This document shows, piece by piece, positions 1 to 11,600 of a stretch of DNA of 64,000 bases. Each line of letters opens with the position of its first letter. Within the stretch, counting starts at the first letter, position 1. The notes below the pieces were generated by a model, which saw nothing but the letters and a program-made list of their open reading frames with translations, was not told the DNA's origin and did no database searches. This stretch comes from Callaeas wilsoni. Its lineage: Eukaryota > Chordata > Aves > Passeriformes > Callaeidae. Position numbers and translations under genes: made by a program. The stretch spans positions 1-64,000 of the forward strand of contig VWPU01017642.1 in NCBI GenBank assembly GCA_013398955.1. Reading direction: 5' to 3'.

Positions 1-41
1 CCCCCCCGCCGCCCCGCGGCCCGGCTCCCGCGCCGCCTCAC

Positions 42-85
42 CTGAAGTGACCGGGCAGGGAGCAGCGGCAGCACCACACGGGCAT
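42..85 (-). CDS. OSGIN2: OSGIN2 first coding exon (N-terminal 14 codons, partial gene)
   Basis: Read on the minus strand, the ATG at 85-83 opens the peptide MPVWCCRCSLPGHF, then two bases of an Arg-type codon, then a strong donor (CAG then GTGAGG) with its GT at 41-40. This matches the N-terminus of vertebrate OSGIN2 as I remember it (human MPVWCCRCSLAGHFR), with one substitution. OSGIN2 (oxidative-stress-induced growth inhibitor family member 2) is predicted to have a flavin-monooxygenase-like nucleotide-binding fold; those later exons lie beyond the left edge. The gene order OSGIN2-RIPK2, known from human 8q21, supports the call. The coding part is 44 nt, so the intron is phase 2. The 5' UTR continues above 85 into the CpG island. 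Confidence 0.85.
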
Positions 86-444
86 GGGGAGCGCCGGCGG
101 GGCCCAGCGATGAGGCTGCGGGGGAACACCGCACGCCGGCTCCCGCTCCTGCTCCTGCCGCCGCCACAGTGGGGCCCGCGCCGCGCGGTGCCTCCTCCCC
201 GCTCACATGCGGCACCGGGTCACACGCGGGAGGAGGAGCCGCCGCCGGCACCGGGAGGGAGGAGGGACGAGCGCGATGCGCAGAGAGGAGCGGAGCGGAC
301 AGGAGGGTGCCGCTTCCTCCTGCCGGCGCTGCCGCGGCCCCGGGCCCGCGGGAGGATGCGGGATGCGCCGCCCCCCGGGAGGGCGGGGAGCGCCGGCCTG
401 GCCCGGGCGCAGGATGGGTGGGCAGGCGGTGCAGCGGAGCGAGA

Positions 445-585
445 CAGCTCCCGGCCCCGCGAGGGGCTGCCGCTCCCGGGGAGACTCACACCAGCTCCGG
501 GCCCCGCGAGGGGCTGCCGCTCCCGGGGAGACTCACACCAGCTCCCGGCCCTGTGAGGGGCTGCCGCTCCTGAGGAGACTCACAC
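445..585. repeat. 47-bp minisatellite, three units, in the OSGIN2 CpG island
   Basis: Three adjacent 47-bp units (445-491, 492-538, 539-585) begin CAGCTC and end GAGACTCACAC. A fourth degenerate start follows at 586. Units 1 and 2 are nearly identical and unit 3 has a few substitutions. On the minus strand each unit carries GTGAGT (at 484-489, 531-536, 578-583), a consensus splice-donor string. Confidence 0.9.
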
Positions 586-849
586 CAGCCTGCGGGGCCG
601 TCGCGGCAGGCTCCCGGCCCGCAGCGCCCCTCGGGTTTCTCGTGAGATGCACATGAAGAAATTGACAGAAATCAAACAATTAAAATTTTTTCGACGCCCC
701 TTTTGACTCACAGCCACCTATTCGGGAACAATGCTTTATATATGAACAGTTAGTTGCTTTGAATTGTGTCTTATCATAAATATTTTGCAGGGGTCCTTAT
801 TTGGGGATAAAGCAATCCTTCCCTAGTCACACCCGTCTCGGTGACTGTG

Positions 850-1245
850 GTTGGCAGGACCTCAGGAGTCCTGATATCCAGTCCAACTCCCAGCCCAGGC
901 AGGGCTACTCTGAGCCTGCTGCCCAGAACCATGGCCAGGTGAGTTTTGAGTATCTCCAAGGATGGAGAATTCATGACCTCCCTGAGCAACCTGCCCAAGT
1001 GTTTGACCACTCTCACAATGAAAACGTGTTTCCTTATGTTCATGTGGATTTTCTTGTCTTTCAGATTTTGCCCATTGACTCTCATTCTTTCCCAGGGAAC
1101 CACTGAGTTCCCTCCCATCTTTTGACAAAGTCTTCTTCATCCCCTCCCATCAGGTATTTAGGGATTGAGGATTCCTCCAACCTTTCTCTTCCACAGGCTG
1201 AACAGTCTCAGCTTTCTCAGCCTCTGCTCATAGTAGTCAGTCTGC
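850..1245 (-). mobile_element. CR1 LINE fragment, antisense, decayed
   Basis: The stretch follows the usual avian CR1 3'-region order read in antisense: 'CCAACTCCCAGCCCAGGCAG', a 'GAGCAACCTGCCCAAGTG' block, and a 'GGCTGAACAGTCTCAGCTTTCTCAGCC' type block. It is heavily diverged and has several indels. Borders are approximate. Confidence 0.65.
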
Positions 1246-1249
1246 TATC

Positions 1250-4200
1250 TGAGACATCCATGGCTTACACTGCTTTTCTCTCTCAAAGTCTACCAAACGA
1301 TGAAAGTGAATGCCAATAAATCTATGGCTATTTATTAAACAATTACAGCCTTCCTCACAGAGTTAAACTCGACAATTAGAAATGTCTTCTCTGAGTCTGT
1401 TCCATAAATCCACAATACCAAGGTCTTACAAAGCTGTGGAGTTACTGTGTCTGAAGTGGCTGTTGGTAACTGACAGTCCAGTTCACCTCAAGATTGTCAT
1501 GTCTGTAGTCAGAAAATAATTACTGTTTAATAGATCTGCTCTGGTTCCAGTACAAAGGATTACTTTATTAGATATGTGCTCTGTAAAACCTTAAGTCAAA
1601 AGAACACAGGAGCTGAGTTGTACCACTGAGGAAATACAGAGTATTGATAAAGTAATTCTATATTTTGAAGGGATGAAACACGTTCAGTTAAACACATTGT
1701 TCTTCAAGTGCAGCACCAGGTCTAATACGTCTTCAGACCGGAATTAACAACATGAAGCTGCATTCAGCTTGCTCTCTCCTCAAAAATACCTCCTTTAGTC
1801 CAGAAAACTATGTGAATGATTTTTATGTTGACCAGATAACTCATACTATTTGAATATTCATACTGGTTTTTTAAAGTTGTGTTCTGCTTTTCAATGAGTT
1901 GCAGAAAACTACAGCAGAAATTGTAAAAAAATATTAATTTCTTTTCACATAATAGTTAGCCCATAGTCAGGACAAGCTCCTCCCAGATACAAAACTCCAT
2001 GTCTGCAGGACCTCACATTTCAAGAACATTGGCTATAACCAAGCAAAAGTTTTTGGGGTTTCACCAGCTACTTGGTGGAAGCATCAGATGACATTGACTT
2101 CAAAATCAATGTATTAAGGACATATTTGGCTTTAAATACCACTCTTTTTTCCTCCCATAAACTAATCTGGCTATCTAGAATATAAGACAGAACCTCAGCT
2201 ATACTGGTCCTATTATTAGTTTGTGTTCTTATCTTTATGTATATACACTTGAGAAGGAAAGCAAGCACACCTGCGTCCACATCTAAGATCGAGACATGTC
2301 TTTCCCCAGCATGCTTTCACATTTAAAATTAAAAGATTATATTGGACCTTATGATTGTGATATAAACAGGTAATTTGGAAAAAGTACTAATGGGGCTTCT
2401 CTGGAAATTATGTTCTGTATAGATGTCCTGACTTACAATTAATTATATGTTTCTCCTAGAAGTAAAATTTTCTGTTTCCTTTAAATTCTACATGTTAACC
2501 TGGATTTTTCAAATGTCTTAGTTGTTTGGTTGGGATTTATTTCAATTCCATGTCTCAGAATAAAACGTATTTTCTTTAGATGTACATTTGTGTTAGTTTT
2601 TTCCACTAAGGTTGGAACAAATGGGAAGAGACTGAAGCACACCAATCCACAGCAAACATTTCCTCACATTTTAAAGTGATCATTTTTCCTGTTGAGTTCA
2701 TTTTTGTAAAGATATTAAGCAGTTGTTGGCTGTTAGCTTTATTCCAGATCTTTACATTTTAAATCATGCTAGCCAATTAGCAAATTTAAATCTCCTTTCT
2801 TTTGCTAACACTCACTATACTAATTTAGGTAATAATATTGTACATTTGTTCAAGAATAATCTTTTTTCAAAATCAATTTAATTTGAAAATATTTTTTCCT
2901 CAAGTATTCAGGAAGTCATTATTTCAACCAGTGATGTTGGAAAATGCATTAAACAGCTTTTTGTTAAGCACAAGGGTATTTTTAACAAAATTTGTAGCTT
3001 CTCCCAATCACCTGACTGGTAACTAAATATGTTTAGTACTGACTTGACACTGCAGAATTCTTAAAAATCCTGCCTGTGGTGGGAACGTCAGAATTGTCAC
3101 CTCAAACCACGACACACAACATGGAAAAAAAGGACTTGATCCTTTTCTGTAGAGCTGGTATGGTCAGTGAGTAGCTGAAGAATGACACCAAGTGTGTGCC
3201 GAACACAACCTGCGCGTTGTAATACAGCGTGGGAAACAAGGAAAGCGACTGCAACAGTCTGGTAAGATTCCCAGGCCCCCACCCACTGCAATATGAGATT
3301 AAAGTGCAAACTAAGTAGAAAATAGACCTGCAAGGCTTCAAATGTCACTACAGGAATATGATGAACTCTGTCTGAATGAATAATGCAGTTATCTCAGTTC
3401 TGGAGCTTACCCAGGACACATGTCTCGTCAAGAGCGAACTTGCTCCCTGTGACATCAAATGACTCCAAAATATGTATGAACTGCAAGGCCCAGCAAGCTA
3501 CAGTGTAGGGAAACATTTTCTGAGATGAGCAAATAGAAAGTTTGCCACAAGCCTGTGGCGCTCAGCCCAAGCACGGGGTGCTGAAAAAGGGCCAGGAGAG
3601 ATTAGGAAGGCTTGAGTTTATTTGCTCTCAGTACTGTTAAGCAAGATGGCAACTAGGAAGCCTAGCTGTAAAACAACTGTCTGGCCAAGTTAAACAAATT
3701 GTAAAAATGGGGGAATCGCGATGAAGAAGTTCTGTTGCAGTTGTAAGAGATCCTGCCAGAAAGTCAAGATACTTGTCAAGAGGGACCAAGAAAAAATGCT
3801 TATAAAACAAGCTTGAAGGAGCAGGTCTGTAGGGTTCCTGAGATCTTTTAATCATCTGTGAATAAAATTATTTTCAGTGGTCCTCTTCAGATGTTATTAA
3901 GTGCTAATGAAATAATGCTTGCTTGAGAACAAAGATACAACAATTTCTGAGTCAAAGAATTATCTTCATAGTATAGAAGTTTTGACAGGATGGTTTTATG
4001 GGCCTTTTGCGCCTCAGGGAGCAATTTGCCTGAACATCCCAAAAGGTGTCTATGTAGAGTAAGGAAGAGACAAATAATTCTGCCATTGGTTTAACTCTGT
4101 GTCAAGTTAAACACCACATAACCACTTGCTCACTGCCCACAGTGGAAGGGGGAAGAGAATTAGCAAAAAGGTAAAACTGACGGGTTGAGAGAAGTACACT

Positions 4201-7200
4201 CACAGGACAGAAAAGGAAAGGAAAATAATAATAACTATAAAAGAATCTACAAAAGCGATGCACAATGCAACGGTTGACCATCTGCTCTCCGATGCCAAGT
4301 AAGTTCCTGAGCAGTGGCCTAATGTTTTATCCTGTAAATAATCCCATCTAAGGTCACTGATGATATTGATGCTAGCAACTAATAATTCTACTTTATATCA
4401 CATGTAACTATCAAGAAGCACATTCATTTATAGGGAAGTAATTTGCAGTTTTTAATTAGGAAAGATATCCTATTACCTCAGAGTTTTTATATTTATAAAA
4501 AGTACTTTTTTAGAAGAATAGAATTTTCCCCTCCCAATTTTTGACAGATATTTCTCTGTGCTTGTTATTTTGCCAAAGTAGAGTTCCTAGAGATAAATTG
4601 TTATATAGGATGTGTCTAATCCTCTATCCCCCAAAAACCTGAAAAATGTGCCTCAGTCATATTTCTGATTATGCAAAACCTTCATCAAAACTAAGGCCTT
4701 AACTATAAATTAATTTCAATTCCATGTTTTTGTAAGTCTGATTTACAATTTCTTAAATAGGTGGGCCTACCTCTATTGTGTTGCTTTGCATTCTTTTAAA
4801 TGTAGCGCTGTGAGGCTAACAGCATTTTTATATAAATGTGAGAATGTACAGCTTTTTCCTGGGTACTGACAGTATCCAGTGGATGCATTGTGCTGCCTCC
4901 TCAGGTGGTGGGGCACACTGTGTAGGGGACTGAGATGTCATAGGAGATGTAGGAAAAAGGGTAACATAGTTCTAAAAGTATCAAAATCGCAATTGGATTC
5001 ATGTTCGTTTCATGTTTCTCAGTTCTTCTGTTTTGAAACACAGATTGTTCCCAGGCACTGCCAAAGCTGCCTGTTATGAAAGTCAGGTTGCATCTCTTAG
5101 GGATAGTGCCAAATCCATGGGGAAGCTTTGTGTACTTGCAGGGATGTTTGAAAAGTGCAAGGAGAAGATTATGTGCCAAGCAAACTGGTCAAGGCTAGCA
5201 TATGCAAAGGCCCAAGGGATTTGAAGAATATTATAAAGAATGATAACAATAGTTTTCAAAACAAAGACAAAACCCCAAGGGTTCAAAGAGCTGAAATTAT
5301 TCAGTTACTATAGGTTGAAATTTATTTCACTCCAGCCTACTGAAGGGTTTTTGTTGTGACTTCTGCATTCCTCCCTCCTTTAATCTATTCAAAATCCAGT
5401 TGTCACAAACATCCTACTGCTTTCACACATTTCTTTCAATCACACTTGGGTTGTATTGCCCAAGTAGGGAGTGAAAGAGATTATGGGAGAGAGGATATCA
5501 AGTAGTGAAAGATAGAGCATTCAAAAATAGCTCTTAAAAATGTTTAATTAAAAAGGAAAATAAAGGTTTTCATTTACTGAACTGGACAGTGTAATTACTT
5601 ATTTTGTCTTAGAATAACATCTGGTTTTTTTTCTTTCCCGCTTTTCTTATTGTCTGCCACATGTATTGGTAGTATTTTATTTCTGATTCTGTTCTTAGGA
5701 GAGCGATGTGTATTTGGGTGGGCACTGCTGTCCTGGAGCCTTGTTTCTGATTAGGCCTTTCAACTTGTGCAGTAAACCAAATTCAGTAAGTGAGAATGAA
5801 ACAAAAACCCACAAAATAGGAGATGATGAAAATATTTTGGTGAAAATGACAGTTACAGCTGATTTGGAATTTCACTAAACTTTATGTAGCAGTCAATCTC
5901 ACTTTCAGTGTAGTTAAGACCGTCAGTACTTTTATGATTCTGCTGGAAGATGATCAAAATGCTACTCTCTGTTTTTTTCTAATACTCTCATTTCCTAAAG
6001 TTGACCTATAATAACTAAAAGTGACAAATGTTGGATTTTTTTCCTCTATTGCCAGTGATTTGCAGCTTTGCCTCAGAATGGGAGATGCAGCTGCTGAAAA
6101 TTAAGGGAAGTCACTTCTCACAGTACCTGACACTCTGCCATATGCTTATTTCAAACTTTCTGCCTTTCCTTCCATTAGGCACCAAAGAAAACAAAAGAAC
6201 AGCCATACAAAATTTTTTCTCTCTTTAATGCTAGATTTTGGTATTCTAGGAGCCCAGTACCCACTGACAGCTTGGTTATAGCTGCACCTCCGTAGCAACA
6301 ACACTTCAACCACACTTTTCAGTTCATATGAATGTGCCTTATTATTTTAAGTCACACTGTTTTAATTGTCACATCTATTAACTGCTTCCTGTCTGTAAAA
6401 GGCATAAGACTGCACAGACCTTGGAACTTAGAGTGAAATAAGGTGTGACCAGTCTGTAAGGTAAGTAGGTGGAAAGCAGAGACTGCAGTTTACAGGAGAG
6501 GGAACCAAAAGGGTGTTCACATCATCCATGTGCCTCTGTGTGTGCTTTAACCACACACAGGTGTCCTAAAAGAATAACAAAATCCAGTCCAAAAAGCAAA
6601 CCAGCCCATTAACAAGTATTGCAGAAAGCTCTAGAAACAACAACAGGATTTTCTGCTCTGTACCAAATATATTATCAAGCCTCTTGTAAGCCTGCCTAAC
6701 CACAATTTTTCTCACTCTTTTGTAACCCAGTCTTTTGTTTTGCGTTCTGTCTTGTTTTTGCAGACCACAGGACTGGTGTGCAGCTTGCATTTGGTTTTAC
6801 ATGAGCTTGAGGATAGAATGGCATTTGTCTTGGGTGGTGACTTGGCAAAATGTTTGGAAGCATTTGCCAGTAATAACTCATAGATTGTTTGTTTTACTAA
6901 AGAAAGTGTGTATTGTACTAGATGGGCATTTTTAAGGACCAATTTGAGGCACATAAATAAAGAACTTGCTCTATGTTTTCCTATCTGTGAGTAAATGGAT
7001 TATTCCACAATCTTTTTTTTTTTTTGTCTCTCTCTGATTTCCTTGTACATGGGCTAAAGGATAATTTGCCTGAATGTGTGGTTATTCCTCTCTCATTGCT
7101 GCAAACTCAGCAGCAGTTTGCCTAACATGTGATGGATTCCAATGCAGTTGTTCCTCTTTATGTTAGAGAAAATGCAGTACATTACAACTTCAAGGACACA

Positions 7201-7660
7201 TTTCGAGAGTAAACACAGACCTCTTGGTGTGAAATTCTAAGAGCCATAATTTTTTTCATGTGGTTTTGCTCCTTAGGGAATATCAAAATTTAGATCCAAG
7301 TATTGTCAAGTTTCCCTTCTTAGTTTTACATAGTAAAATTTTCCATCACAATTTCTAAAAGAGAAGTCATATATATATATATATAAAAATGTGTGTATAT
7401 GTATGTGTGTGCGTGTGTGTTTAAGTAATGAGTACATCTGATGTGGTGTGATATAGATATGTTTTTGAAATATTTTAATTTAATTTTATAAAATTTTATC
7501 TTAAAATTGTATTTTAAAGTCTTCATGTTTTAAAACACTTGTTAAAAACCAAGCGAATTACCTGACCCAATATTGTTATGTTTTTTTATACCAAAGGGCA
7601 TTTAATATCAAAGGTGAGGAGTGGAAAATGCTTTTAAACTGGAGAACCCATATGACAAAG
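1250..7660. other. Intergenic DNA, no gene recognised
   Basis: AT-rich sequence with stop codons in all frames. The open frames here are under 100 codons, resemble nothing I recognise and lack flanking splice signals that would join them. No RNA gene was recognised. Confidence 0.6.
7369..7420. repeat. AT/TG microsatellite
   Basis: An (AT)n run passes into interrupted (TG)n with GTAT and GCGT interruptions. This is a simple-sequence tract. Confidence 0.9.
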
Positions 7661-7674
7661 ACAAAAAGATAGAA

Positions 7675-7722
7675 TATACTGAGCTGGAAGGAACCCATCA
7701 AGATCATCGAGCCCCACTCCTC
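7675..7722 (-). mobile_element. Short CR1 3'-end fragment, antisense
   Basis: 'GAGCTGGAAGGAACCC' followed by 'ATCAAGATCATCGAG' is the characteristic antisense start of avian CR1 3' ends. About 50 bp remain. Confidence 0.65.
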
Positions 7723-8499
7723 GATATAATAGAATAGTAGGAAATATTTGCTAAGCTCACCTGTTTCTGAAACTGACAGCTGGGCATGTCACAGACCACC
7801 TGTAATAGCTGTGATGAATTCCAAAAAGAAAGCTTAAAAGAAACTGCTCTTTAGATACTTTAAGGTCAGTATTATATAAAGACATTAATTCCTCGAAGAG
7901 CACTTCTGTCTGTCAACATTAGCAGCTTCACCATTGCAAATCTTTTTTTTTTCCAGCAAGCTGTAAAACATAGTTAAACATTTGGCCACCTCCCACACGT
8001 TTCACGGCTGAAACGTGTGTACTTTTTATGGAGTTAGGGAGTCTTCAGCTGTGGAAGAGCAAATCACTTTGGAAGAAGTGAAAGAGGTATAAGCAACCCC
8101 ACCCTGAACGGGCTATCTGATTTTTTCATTAAATCTGCATGAGTAACGCCGTGATGGTGAAATTAGATCTGAAAATCCAAACCGTCAAAGCGAACTGTGA
8201 CACATTACCTGAACTCAACAGTAAGACTTGCTTCACCTTAGCTATGTCTGAAGGAAAACAATAGCACTTACTTTGAGAAGAAAAGTAGGGGAAGAAAATC
8301 TAGGGGCTATTTAACAATAATGCTTTAAAATGCTTGACAAATATTTCTATTTTTCTAGTGCTTATAGGATGATCTTCATCACTCTGTCCTTTGTTTTATC
8401 GCTCCAGTACCAAATTCTACAGAATCTGAGGGAAAAGTAATGATTTTTTCTGTATTTCTACAGCATGCAGTGCTGTCATACTGTAGTCTCGATTGTAAT

Positions 8500-8680
8500 C
8501 ATTGGGAATACTAAAATATAAAGGCATATTTATAATTATATTTAAAATAAATAAGCAGTGTTCAGTACCAGGTAAAAGCAGATGCTATTACATTGGGAAT
8601 ACTACAATATAAAGGCATATTTATAATTATATTTTAAATAAATAAGCAGTGTGCATACCACGTAAAAGCAGATGCTATTA
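8500..8680. repeat. Tandem duplication, two ~90-bp units
   Basis: Units 8500-8590 and 8591-8680 both run from CATTGGGAATACTA to GATGCTATTA and differ by only a few substitutions and one 1-base indel. This indicates a fairly recent local duplication. Confidence 0.9.
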
Positions 8681-8699
8681 TACCCCCTGAAGTATTTAT

Positions 8700-11600
8700 C
8701 TCAGTAGTCAAATATAGTTTTCTGGTAACCAGATGTACTGATTTGCATCTTCAAGGAGTATTTTTTGATGAATGCCTGACGGAAATAAAGTCATCTACCT
8801 CCTCGCTGGGATTGCATGAAAATCTGTGGGGACAAGTTGCTGTGAACAATTGGTACAGAAGCAGACAAAACCTTTATTTTCACGTTCTTAAGTGGCTCAG
8901 TGTTTTTGGTACCTTTGTTTTGGGCTCAGCCTCAGCAATGCACATAGGTCTCTGCGTTTGCTTAAAAAGCCCCATGCTATATTCCTGAAACAACAGATGG
9001 AAGTCTCACTGATAATAGCTTTATTCAACCTTGCTGAAAATGTTAAGTCTAGCAACAATAAAGGCTTAACTGTTCTACATGCCAGCCAACTGGCCCTTGC
9101 ATATTACAGAAAACAATCGCAAGCATTTAGCATTTCAGTACACATACAGCCGGACTACTTGGGAATGTGGGATCTGAATACTTAGCCCTGATGCACTCGT
9201 ACTGCTGCTGAGCGATCCGTATGGGGACCTCATCTTTGGAAAACTATGTGTTATATACATGTAAATTTTGCTGCCACATATTCAGATGAAAGTGAAGACA
9301 TTGTTTTAAATTTTCTGAAACTCCAGGGGCTCTAGGACAGAATTTAGGCTTGCTCATTTTACACTGATGTGGCAGGGTAAGGAAGGTATGAGACTCCAGT
9401 AACTCACCTGGAACTGGAATCAGGAATGATTTCTAGCTGCTGCCTGCAGAGCCCAGTTAGGTGCAGCCTGCATCAGCTGGAGCCAGTGAGGTCTGCTTGC
9501 CACAGCTCTATCACATGGTTTAGGGAAAAGCACCATCTTTCCTATTTAGTGTTGACTTTTGCAGCTCTTCTGGGGTGCAAAGGCGTTGATAAAAGAGCAA
9601 AGGATTTCTAGCAAATTGTGATGTAAATAGTGTAGAGTCTGTTTATTTGCACTTGTTCTTTTGGGTCCTTGACATGCTCATGCTTTTAAATTCTACATTG
9701 TAATGGTGGTGTAAAATAAGTTAGAGACGGAGGAAGGAGAAAAAGCAATGCTTTATATGTTTTGAATTTGATTTTTGTGATTTTTTTTTCCCCTGAGTAT
9801 AGGTCACTAGTTACAATTAAAATTATTCCTCTTGATAATTTTTAGTATGAAAACCGGATTTTTTTGGTTGCCTCTAGTCCCTTGATTGCATGGTTATTTT
9901 ATGATTAGTATATGATTTTGCATTTTCTGATATGCACTAATTTATTTTCACTCTTAAGTTATGTTCTTTATTTAAAAAAAATGTTTCACTTAGCTTCAGC
10001 TGCTCTTGACTTCGGTTTAAATACTTGAAGATATTTATGGCATGGTTTTATTTTAGATGTCAAATATACTTTCCTTCTTCTCTTGCTTTACAACTATTTT
10101 AATTTCTCCAAACCCTTTCTCTGACACTTCACGCCTCACACCACCAGCATATGAACATCACTGTTCAGGTTGCTTCTATTAAACTCTTACTTCTCCTACA
10201 GGACTTTTCTTTGTGCTAATACCTTTCCTTTATTTGCTTTTATTTGTTGTGATTTATCTAACATATTGTTTAGAAATGCTTCAACTGAGAACAAAACTCC
10301 ATCACTTTAAGAAATTATCTTAGCAGAATATATATAACTGTGTATCATTTCAACTACAATCAAAACCTAGAGGATTCTTTTAATTTGTCCTGAGACTCTT
10401 TCTGAGAAGTTTAGAATCAGGCCTTGGAGATCCACCAGCCAAAATTTTACCTTTTCTAGTGTGATGTTACTTATGGCAGCAATGGGTTACTGTGCTCAGC
10501 ATGAAACAACAGAAAGACTTCATCTCAGGAGAAGACAGATCATGACAGAGCTTTTTGCATGAAAGATCACCAGAGCTTTTAATAAATTAAAAGTAGTGTA
10601 TTTTCATAATCTTTCTCTCAGAAATTGCGGAGCTGCAGTCTATGCATCTTGTCCTGGTATTCACTTACAAAATCTATTGACTTCATAGCCACAGACTAAA
10701 GCCCTGTGGCTTTGGCCATCTATTCTTTCCACAGTGCCTGATAGCACCCCCCTGGAAGTTGGAGCACTGTGTTCATAGTACTCCTGGTATGTTCAGACTA
10801 GCAATTCTGAAGTAATTTTAACATTCTTTTTTTTTTTCAGTTATGATACAAGGATAATGTTATGCCAGCAAGTAGCTTGCTTTAGAATACTTTTTAAACT
10901 TTCAGTAACAGTCTCTTTTTGGAACATGTGGTTCCTTGTTTTCTCAGAGTAATAAGAGTTCTCTGCTGCATATTTAGGGTACTAGTTTAAGGTCATTGGA
11001 GTTTTTTGTTTTGTTTGACGCCTTTGCTTTTGCTTTGAGAAAACCAGGAGGGCTCCTGTTACTGGCTTGTGTCGCGTTTCTGATTAAAAGCTTTCCATTA
11101 TGTGAGAGAAAAAAGTATTGCAGATGCCCAGGCTAGATTCATCTAATCTCCTAGGAAAAACCACTCCATAGCTGTATCCTGAAGAGAAAGAATGCTTTGC
11201 TGAGGCTGGGATCACATGCTCTGTACTGCCAGTGTCCTAATCCGAGGCAAACTGAAATGTTTCATAGCATCCATAAAAGACATCACAGTGCTTGGGGCAA
11301 TGGGGCATTCAGCCAATGCCTCTAGAATCACTTTTTCTATTGCGGTCTCTTTGTTTTAAAATAAAAGCATTTCCACTTTTAGAGGGGTATGGCAATATTT
11401 TCAAAGATGTCCTTGTTAACTTTACTTTTGAAAAATTATCTGCAAGCAGAAACAGTAAGTCCACCGACAGTGTTCCCTTAAATATTGCCACATATTTTTG
11501 GTGTTCAGGACACATCCTGAACAGCTCAGCTGCCTTGTCACATCAAATGATTGGAAGGCATTTTGACATCATTTAGCCTCTGACCTTAAATTTCACTCTC

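Larger units (their letters stand above)
1..650. promoter_or_regulatory. OSGIN2: CpG island / OSGIN2 promoter and first-exon region
   Basis: The first ~620 bases are very GC- and CpG-rich and change abruptly to AT-rich DNA near 650. The island contains the first coding exon of OSGIN2 on the minus strand, so the transcription start should lie at some position above 85. The exact start cannot be placed from sequence alone. Divergent (plus-strand) transcription from the island is possible, but no plus-strand coding exon is visible. Confidence 0.8.
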
